Assembly: GCA_018053685.1 (NCBI GenBank)
Contig: JAGPKW010000015.1
Location: forward strand, 1-10,982
DNA: 10,982 bases
Origin: Patescibacteria group bacterium
Lineage (GTDB): Bacteria; Patescibacteriota; Patescibacteriia; JAGPKW01
Reading direction: 5' to 3'
Shown here: piece after piece, positions 6,204 to 10,982 of the stretch
How positions within the stretch are numbered: the stretch's first letter is position 1
Layout of the letters: each line of letters opens with the position of its first letter
Translations under genes and position numbers: made by a program
Notes under the pieces: model-generated
Databases searched by the model: none
The model's input: the letters and a program-made list of their open reading frames with translations, nothing else
What the model was told of the DNA's origin: nothing

Positions 6204-7613
6204 TTATTCTAGAATAGGTAAGTCCATTGGAGGCTCAACTTTCTTGCTCTCAACTTTTGTAAGAAAAGGCGCTTTAACAGTAGAAATAGGAAAATGATAC
6301 AAAGAAACTAGTTCTTCTGTATTTAAATAAAATCTTTCAAGACCTTTACCCATACTTCTTCCACAATATCCTTTAATTAAAAGATTCTGCCTTTCAGCTA
6401 CTCTTTTTTTAACAAAAAAATAATCAACACTAGTAGCAACAGGTTTAGATGAAACAAGAGAAGCTCCTTGTGGATTATTAAACTGGCCTATTGTCCCAAA
6501 TAATCCACTAACAACCTTACCTTTAGAAAAAACAGTTTTTTTTGCAACATATAAAAGTCTAATTTTACATTCAAGTGGTGTCTTAGAAATTTTCTTTTCA
6601 ACATTTTCTACAAATGTTTTTTGATTAGGTAATAATTTTGTCATCCAGTTTGTTGTATCTTTCTTCTCTTCTTTTTTAGCCTCAGGATCTTTAGCTAAAT
6701 CATTATATATTATCATAGATATAATATCTTTAAATATTGTAATAAAAGGTTTAAATAGTTTTGCCGCCCCGCTTTCTTTCTTTTCTTCTTTATCTTCAAT
6801 ACCGACAATCTTTTTTATTTGTTTTCTAGCTGCTTCTTTCCAAGGGTCTATTTTAGTTGATGGAGGTAAAGCTCTAACAAGTATTTGAATACACACATTT
6901 TCATCTCTATTAACTTTACTCATAAATTCAAGAATAGCAGCAAGTGGATCTTTAAAATTATTTTCTTCAGCATTTAAATCAATAAAATCATTATAAGTTC
7001 TTATTGGTAAAATATCAGGATTATCCTTAGCCTCGCTTGTTATTTTTAGTTCAGTCCCCCATAAGTTATATTCTTCATTAGGATATTTTTGTGGAAAATT
7101 TACAGTATAATCAGGAACTTCTATAATTTCAGCATCAGGATATTGTGCAAATATAGAAGACTCTATTAAATCTCTAAATTGAGATGGTGTTCCTACTATA
7201 AATTGTATATATCCACCCAAACTTACTATTTCAAAAGAAAATGTCTCATTAGATGATTTACCTTCAAAATATTTTTCTTTAAAATTTGGACTAGAATTAG
7301 TTGATGCAATTTGTATAAATAAAGCCTCTAAGCTCTTAGGAGTCTGCTCATTATTTTTTGGTATATTTATAGATAAGTATACTTTTTTAGATTTACTAGC
7401 ATATTTACCATTAATTGCATTCTGATAATATTTAAAAATACACCACATTAGAACTCCGCAATATAATAAAAAACCACCATTTTTAAAAAATACCCAGAAT
7501 AAAACATAAAATGGCTTATCTAAATAATTTAAAAACTCTAAATAATTAAAACTACCAAAAAAATTAGATATTCCGGCAAAAATTGAATCTAAAAAAACAA
7601 CAAATTCATTCAT
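6204..7613 (-). CDS. Conserved membrane-anchored protein of CPR type (possibly DUF8128), perhaps linked to a VirD4/TraG-like ATPase
   Basis: This 469-residue protein has one strong membrane anchor near residues 35-60 and a large soluble part. It resembles, from memory, a protein family widespread in Patescibacteria and often found near a type-IV-secretion-like (VirD4/TraG) ATPase. The resemblance lies in the succession FSFEIVSLGGYIQFIVGTP (125-143), SSIFAQYPDAEIIEVPDYT (152-170), NLWGTELKI with PIRTYNDFIDL, DPLAAILEFM, ENVCIQILVRA, and the ending TEELVSLYHFPISTVKAPFL with KKVEPPMDLPIL. I believe this is the family called DUF8128, but I could not check it. Two Lys/Glu-rich low-complexity stretches (about 271-280 and 311-320) interrupt the soluble part and are probably linkers. 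No nucleotide-binding or catalytic motif is visible, so function is unknown. The expected ATPase partner is not next to it: a tRNA gene follows. It has its own promoter. Confidence 0.7.
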   Translation of the reverse strand: MNEFVVFLDSIFAGISNFFGSFNYLEFLNYLDKPFYVLFWVFFKNGGFLLYCGVLMWCIFKYYQNAINGKYASKSKKVYLSINIPKNNEQTPKSLEALFIQIASTNSSPNFKEKYFEGKSSNETFSFEIVSLGGYIQFIVGTPSQFRDLIESSIFAQYPDAEIIEVPDYTVNFPQKYPNEEYNLWGTELKITSEAKDNPDILPIRTYNDFIDLNAEENNFKDPLAAILEFMSKVNRDENVCIQILVRALPPSTKIDPWKEAARKQIKKIVGIEDKEEKKESGAAKLFKPFITIFKDIISMIIYNDLAKDPEAKKEEKKDTTNWMTKLLPNQKTFVENVEKKISKTPLECKIRLLYVAKKTVFSKGKVVSGLFGTIGQFNNPQGASLVSSKPVATSVDYFFVKKRVAERQNLLIKGYCGRSMGKGLERFYLNTEELVSLYHFPISTVKAPFLTKVESKKVEPPMDLPILE

Positions 7614-7628
7614 AAAAACGCTTTTTGA

Positions 7629-7657
7629 ATAATATAAATATATAGATATTATATCAA
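7629..7657 (-). promoter_or_regulatory. Sigma70-type promoter of the membrane-anchored protein gene
   Basis: On the minus strand TTGATA (7652-7657) and TATTAT (7629-7634) are 17 bases apart; the -10 differs from TATAAT at one position. Transcription starting about seven bases downstream would leave a leader of only about 8-9 bases before the ATG at 7611-7613, nearly leaderless. The AT-rich background is a caution, but the 66-base gap between the two genes contains this single well-formed promoter. Confidence 0.6.
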
Positions 7658-7679
7658 TATATAGAGAAAATAAGAAGTG

Positions 7680-8801
7680 TTATTTTGCTAACTCATATTT
7701 ATTATCACTGGTTTTTCTAAACCTTTTATCATTAGTTAATGCTAAATATATTGTAGATTCTTTTACAATTTTTTGCTTTGATACTTCATCAAATATTTCT
7801 TTTTTAGTTAAAGGTTTACCTCTGCTTAATATTTCATATATTATATCTCCAACATTCCCTCTTTTATAACCCCACTCTTTTAATGCATATATACCTCTCC
7901 CAACTAATACATATCTATCATCTAATATAAGCTCATTATGAATTGTAACATCTCTTGCAGGTTTTTTATCAAACTTACTTTCATTTATTAATCTTGTAAT
8001 TTCTTTAAAATGTAAAGGTTTACCAGCTTTTTTTAACACTATATATATTTTATCAGTAACTCTTTTTGGAGATATTGTTTTCCATTCTCCTATACCCCAC
8101 AAGCCAACAACATTTTTCTTAATTGTATCAGAAACATTTAAATATGATTCTAATACTTTTCTAAAGAATTCTTGAGTATCTTCTCTTGATTCACTAACAA
8201 AGGCTTGTAATTTTCTAGAAACATCATCAACAACACCGCTCATCTTTAATCTCTCAAATATATCATCAAATTGTAATGGTTCTTTTATATCTTCTAAAAC
8301 TTTATTAACTTCATTTAATACCTTATCTAAAGATTCAGTTGTTACTTCTTTTAATCTATAATATATTTTATTATTTTTTGTTTTATATTGGACTAATTCA
8401 TCAGCAAATATTTTAGATAATAAAAACTCAACGAATTTCTTTTCATTCTCATTTAAACTTTCAAAATATTTATCAATTAGAAAACATTCTTCTGCAAATC
8501 CACCATATTCTTTAACAAACTCAATAATACTATTTTTCAGCTTTATTAATGTTTCATTCTTTTTGTTAATAGTAATAATCTTCTTTATAACAGCATTTTC
8601 TATTTGTCTAATTCTTTCTCTTGTAACGCCATATTCTTGCCCTATTTCTTCTAGAGTATGCTTTCTGTCAGTTATACCAAATCTTTTTTTTATAATATCT
8701 TGTTCATTCTTTGGCAAATCAGAAAAAATATTATCCATTAGATAATCTAGATCATTCCTTTTTTCATTGATCTTTATTTCTTTACTTGTGTTATTTTCCA
8801 T
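7680..8801 (-). CDS. Sigma-region-4-like HTH and HARE-HTH fusion, probable transcription regulator
   Basis: This 373-residue protein joins two kinds of DNA-binding module. Residues 28-75 match sigma70 region 4: LPKNEQDIIKKRFGI, then HTLEEIGQEYGVTRERIRQIE, the helix-turn-helix that in sigma factors contacts the -35 box. There is no region 2, so it is not a complete sigma factor. A mixed helical part (about 80-240) includes a winged-helix-like stretch EPLQFDDIFERLKMSG at 174-189. Residues 248-310 form a HARE-HTH domain (KIYIVLKKAGKPLHFKEITR, ending GRGIYALKEWG), the fold found in the RNA polymerase delta subunit. A second winged helix lies at 315-371. It is probably a cytoplasmic RNA-polymerase- or DNA-associated regulator; its targets are unknown. 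It has its own promoter with a palindrome at the predicted start site, which suggests self-regulation. I am sure of region 4, fairly sure of HARE-HTH. Confidence 0.85.
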   Translation of the reverse strand: MENNTSKEIKINEKRNDLDYLMDNIFSDLPKNEQDIIKKRFGITDRKHTLEEIGQEYGVTRERIRQIENAVIKKIITINKKNETLIKLKNSIIEFVKEYGGFAEECFLIDKYFESLNENEKKFVEFLLSKIFADELVQYKTKNNKIYYRLKEVTTESLDKVLNEVNKVLEDIKEPLQFDDIFERLKMSGVVDDVSRKLQAFVSESREDTQEFFRKVLESYLNVSDTIKKNVVGLWGIGEWKTISPKRVTDKIYIVLKKAGKPLHFKEITRLINESKFDKKPARDVTIHNELILDDRYVLVGRGIYALKEWGYKRGNVGDIIYEILSRGKPLTKKEIFDEVSKQKIVKESTIYLALTNDKRFRKTSDNKYELAK

Positions 8802-8807
8802 TATTTT

Positions 8808-8835
8808 GTTATTAAAAAGTAGTTTATTTAATAAC
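8808..8835. promoter_or_regulatory. Perfect 9-bp inverted repeat, candidate operator or leader hairpin
   Basis: GTTATTAAA at 8808-8816 and its exact reverse complement TTTAATAAC at 8827-8835 flank a 10-base centre. The repeat lies between the promoter's -10 box and the ATG of the regulator gene (8799-8801) and covers the predicted transcription start near 8830. That position suits an operator for self-repression; an RNA hairpin at the 5' end of the message is an alternative. It is made mostly of A and T, which lowers its weight. Confidence 0.4.
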
Positions 8836-8836
8836 T

Positions 8837-8865
8837 AAAATAACACTTAGTTGAAAAAAAGTCAA
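8837..8865 (-). promoter_or_regulatory. Sigma70-type promoter of the regulator gene, with a 6-bp inverted repeat over the -10
   Basis: On the minus strand TTGACT (8860-8865, five of six to consensus) and TATTTT (8837-8842, four of six) are 17 bases apart. The start would fall near 8830, giving a leader of about 29 bases. A second inverted repeat, AACTAA (8833-8838) and TTAGTT (8847-8852), overlaps the -10 box and shares bases with the 9-bp repeat beside it. Confidence 0.6.
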
Positions 8866-8872
8866 TGATTTA

Positions 8873-9400
8873 TTATTCTTTATTGCCTTTTATAAAAATT
8901 ATGGCTAATATAGAACAAAAAATCCACAAGAACAGAGCAATATTATTTATAAAAATATTGTGTATTAAAGGACCAAAATTAGATAAAGTCTTATCATCCA
9001 ATAAATTTAAACTTAGACTTATCATTAGCCCAGAGTGTAAAAAGCTAAAAACAAAAACATGGAAAAATCTAGGAGCACAACTATCTATATTTGATAATAT
9101 AGATCTTTTTATTAACATAATATAAAAAAATATAGTAAGAAACAAAAATAAAAACATATTTATAACTGATATTTCACTTTCTTTTAATCCTTTAACATAT
9201 GATAAAAATGGATCTATTTTTACAATCAAAAATGCAAATACAGAGCTTAATAATAAATGCAATATTTTATCTCTACCAATAAATATCCCATAAAAAAATG
9301 CAATAGTTATAAACAATAACAAAATAAACATATCCCAGGTAGGATTATTGAAGTTTATATTCTGTATTTCAGGATTTTGTAATATGTTTATCCCAAACAT
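8873..9400 (-). CDS. Hypothetical five-helix membrane protein
   Basis: I do not recognise a named family. The 175-residue protein has about five hydrophobic helices, near residues 24-42, 46-62, 78-98, 112-134 and 150-171, joined by short loops, with a 22-residue hydrophilic N-terminus rich in Asn and a KGNKE end. Between helices 1 and 2 sits GIFIGRDKILHLLLSS; a similar Gly-Arg-Asp/Ser turn followed by a hydrophobic helix occurs, as I remember it, in uncharacterised membrane proteins of Patescibacteria. Helices 3 and 4 are separated by a loop with one cysteine (NIDSCAPRF). No catalytic or transport motif is visible. It starts 8 bases after the sugar-nucleotide epimerase gene and is probably cotranscribed with it. 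The regulator gene downstream has a separate promoter. Start chosen at the first ATG after the upstream stop; no Shine-Dalgarno sequence. Confidence 0.75.
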   Translation of the reverse strand: MFGINILQNPEIQNINFNNPTWDMFILLLFITIAFFYGIFIGRDKILHLLLSSVFAFLIVKIDPFLSYVKGLKESEISVINMFLFLFLTIFFYIMLIKRSILSNIDSCAPRFFHVFVFSFLHSGLMISLSLNLLDDKTLSNFGPLIHNIFINNIALFLWIFCSILAIIFIKGNKE

Positions 9401-9408
9401 TATTTGTT

Positions 9409-10512
9409 TTACCCTTTAAATATCATTCTAAAAATATTTGATTCACTTTTATTCTTTTCAATTGATTCAGTAGATTCTTTTAACTTAGCCTCATCACTTT
9501 TATCTTCTTTAAAAAAATCCCCTGCATTAAAACTATTTTTAGCAGCTTTCATATAATCTATTGTATCTCTTAATGCATCTTCTAATAGAGTTAATGGAAA
9601 CCACCCAAATTTTTCTTTTACAAGGCCTATATCAGGTATAAGTCTATTTTTTGCATTAGGATTATATTCTATCTCAGAATTAGAGCCAATAATCTTTTTA
9701 ATAATATTAACTATCTGTGCAATTTTAATTGCTTCTGGATTCCCTATATTATATGGTCCAAACTTACCTGTCTCCATAATCAAAAGTATACATTCAATAG
9801 TATCTTTTACATAGCAAAAAGATCCAACATCGTTTTCTTTGTAGTTTGTAATTATTTTTTCATTATTTAAAGCAGATATTATTGCATCAGCCATAAATAC
9901 TCCGCTATTTATTTGCATTCTTGGGCCAAATGTAGAAAAGATTCTCCCTATTTTTACATCTAAATTGTTTACTTTATTATATGTATAGCACATTGACTCA
10001 GCAAATCTCTTACCTTCATCATATATACCTCTTTCTGATAAGTTGCTAACAATACCTTGATATTTTTCATCTACAAAAAAATTATTATCATAAGATTCTC
10101 CATAAACAGATGAAGATGAGGCAAAAAATACTTTTGAATTATATTTTAAAGCAATATCTAAAACATTTTTTGTAGCATGAGAATTAGCAAGTAGAGTTGC
10201 AAGAGAGTATTTTTCAAATTGAGTAGAAGCAACAGGACATGCTAAATGATATATTTCAGATATACCATAAAATTCTGTTTTAAATTTTTGCGCCTCCCTA
10301 TATTCTTCAAGATTTATAGGTTGAGTTAAATCATGATTTATAAACTCAAAATTCGTTGACTGTAAAAGATGATCAATATTTTTTTGACTCCCAGTTGAAA
10401 AATTATCAATACATAAAACATTATTTCCTCTTTTCACAAGTTCATCACATAAATTAGAGCCTATAAATCCAGCACCTCCTGTTACTAAGACATTTTTTGC
10501 ATTATTCGCCAT
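9409..10512 (-). CDS. NAD-dependent sugar-nucleotide epimerase/dehydratase (extended SDR, UXS-like)
   Basis: This 367-residue extended short-chain dehydrogenase acts on nucleotide sugars and probably supplies precursors for surface polysaccharide. The Rossmann motif is TGGAGFIGSN (Gly12, Gly15, Gly18), Asp36 ends strand 2 as expected for NAD preference, and the catalytic YxxxK is Tyr164-Lys168 in YDEGKRFAE. Overall it resembles UDP-glucuronate decarboxylase: YHLACPVAS (88-96), GRIFSTFGPRM, SFCYVKDTIECILLIM, GPYNIGN, and PDIGLVKEKFGW. However, where decarboxylases have S/T-S-E-VYG, this protein has SSSSVYG (132-138), with Ser135 in the place of the glutamate linked to decarboxylation, as in epimerases. 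The substrate is therefore open. Residues 334-367 are a Lys/Glu/Ser-rich tail ending IFRMIFKG that is absent from typical family members. It starts 17 bases after the FG-GAP-type gene and precedes a membrane protein gene by 8 bases. Confidence 0.88.
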   Translation of the reverse strand: MANNAKNVLVTGGAGFIGSNLCDELVKRGNNVLCIDNFSTGSQKNIDHLLQSTNFEFINHDLTQPINLEEYREAQKFKTEFYGISEIYHLACPVASTQFEKYSLATLLANSHATKNVLDIALKYNSKVFFASSSSVYGESYDNNFFVDEKYQGIVSNLSERGIYDEGKRFAESMCYTYNKVNNLDVKIGRIFSTFGPRMQINSGVFMADAIISALNNEKIITNYKENDVGSFCYVKDTIECILLIMETGKFGPYNIGNPEAIKIAQIVNIIKKIIGSNSEIEYNPNAKNRLIPDIGLVKEKFGWFPLTLLEDALRDTIDYMKAAKNSFNAGDFFKEDKSDEAKLKESTESIEKNKSESNIFRMIFKG

Positions 10513-10529
10513 ATTATTAAAATTATTTT

Positions 10530-10982
10530 TTATTTAATAGCAATATTAAAATTACTTAATATATTACCTTTTGTATCAAATATCTCAACTATTGAGCTAT
10601 TCTGCCCTTTAGTATTTAATATTATTTTTTGTTTATATTCTTCAATATTTTTTATAAACATAAGACTATAATTTTTTAATTTACTAGATTTCTCACTAAG
10701 AGTAATAGTTTTAATTTTATTACCAATTCCATTAAATATATCTAAAGAAAGATTTTTAGTTCTATTATTAAGAATAATAATTTCATCTTTATTATCATTA
10801 TTTGTATCAGCACAAAATATAGGATATCCACTAATTATATTTTTACTATAAGCAAAAAATTCTTTTTCTAATTTTCCATCTTTACTAAATATCCTAATAT
10901 GAGATCCTCCAGAGCTAACAGGAGATGTAACAATACTATAATTAGAATCTCCATTTAAATTACATGTAGCAACATTAACACC
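10530..10982 (-). CDS. FG-GAP/VCBS-type beta-propeller protein, C-terminal fragment
   Basis: An open frame enters from the window's right edge and ends at TAA (10530-10532), giving the last 150 residues of a larger protein; the start is outside. The visible part contains two repeats of the propeller type seen in integrin-like bacterial surface proteins: VATCNLNGDSNYSIVTSP, then GGSHIRIFSKDGKLEKEFFAY, then a second calcium-loop-like stretch CADTNNDNKDEIIIL (residues 57-71). This follows the usual scheme of an Asp/Asn-Gly-Asp loop, a strand ending in Glu-Ile-Ile, and a Gly-Gly-x-H-hydrophobic-Arg-hydrophobic-Phe blade. The first loop is degenerate. The last 75 residues (from about IFNGIGNKIKTITL) look like a more divergent blade. 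Such proteins are usually exported and act in adhesion or surface display, but the N-terminus that would show export is not in the window. The sugar-nucleotide enzyme gene follows after 17 bases. Confidence 0.75.
   Translation of the reverse strand, partial: GVNVATCNLNGDSNYSIVTSPVSSGGSHIRIFSKDGKLEKEFFAYSKNIISGYPIFCADTNNDNKDEIIILNNRTKNLSLDIFNGIGNKIKTITLSEKSSKLKNYSLMFIKNIEEYKQKIILNTKGQNSSIVEIFDTKGNILSNFNIAIK

Noticed and set aside
7614..7628. AAAAAGCGTTTTT as an intrinsic terminator after the regulator gene
   Set aside because: It sits directly before the next ATG, has a stem of only five A-T pairs with a three-base loop, and lies downstream of a promoter.
7680..8801. Full alternative sigma factor
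   Set aside because: Only the region 4 helix-turn-helix is present; there is no region 2 for -10 recognition and core binding, and the C-terminal half is winged-helix.
8865..9125. Plus-strand open frame of 86 codons
   Set aside because: It is a shadow of the membrane protein gene on the minus strand. The Lys/Ile/Asn-rich product is what antisense AT-rich DNA gives.
1..10982. UGA recoded to glycine (as in SR1/Gracilibacteria)
   Set aside because: No gene needs an in-frame UGA to reach full length, glycines use GGN codons, and all frames close with TAA or TAG at the expected family length.
1..10982. CRISPR array, insertion sequence, prophage or integron
   Set aside because: I saw no regularly spaced direct repeats, transposase, integrase or terminal inverted repeats. 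Base composition and gene direction are uniform.

Overview
The window is strongly AT-rich bacterial DNA (roughly a quarter G+C by eye) with every gene on the minus strand, so transcription runs from high to low coordinates. The gene set suggests a member of the Candidate Phyla Radiation (Patescibacteria, Parcubacteria-like). It includes a membrane-anchored protein of a type I associate with that group (6204-7613), a sigma-region-4/HARE-HTH fusion regulator (7680-8801), an FG-GAP-type surface protein fragment, a short RsmI, and a tRNA without an encoded CCA end. No recognisable Shine-Dalgarno sequence precedes any of the ten complete protein genes or the tatD start. All stops seen are TAA except one TAG, and no reading frame is broken by UGA. 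The assignment is inference from content, not from a search.

Right end (8873-10982): the C-terminal part of a beta-propeller-like (FG-GAP/VCBS type) protein, an NAD-dependent sugar-nucleotide epimerase/dehydratase resembling UDP-glucuronate decarboxylase, and a five-helix membrane protein of unknown function. They are spaced 8-17 bases apart and look like one transcription unit dealing with the cell surface.

Middle (6083-8872): a DNA-binding regulator with its own promoter and a perfect 9-bp inverted repeat at its predicted transcription start, then the conserved membrane-anchored protein with its own promoter and a very short leader. Next comes a compact tRNA-Thr(UGU)-rpmG unit with a strong promoter and an intrinsic terminator whose stem includes the rpmG stop codon.

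Left end (1-5823): a tightly packed run, glycyl-tRNA synthetase, M16 zinc protease, AI-2E family transporter, RsmI 16S rRNA methyltransferase, CvpA family protein and TatD-family metal-dependent hydrolase (cut by the window edge). Genes overlap or are at most 18 bases apart, so this is probably one housekeeping operon.

There is no gap over 300 bases without a gene, and no CRISPR array, insertion sequence or prophage is visible. Most of the window is ordinary core genome. The most interesting points are the regulator and its operator-like palindrome, the lineage-specific membrane protein separated from any visible ATPase partner, and the SDR enzyme that lacks the decarboxylase glutamate.
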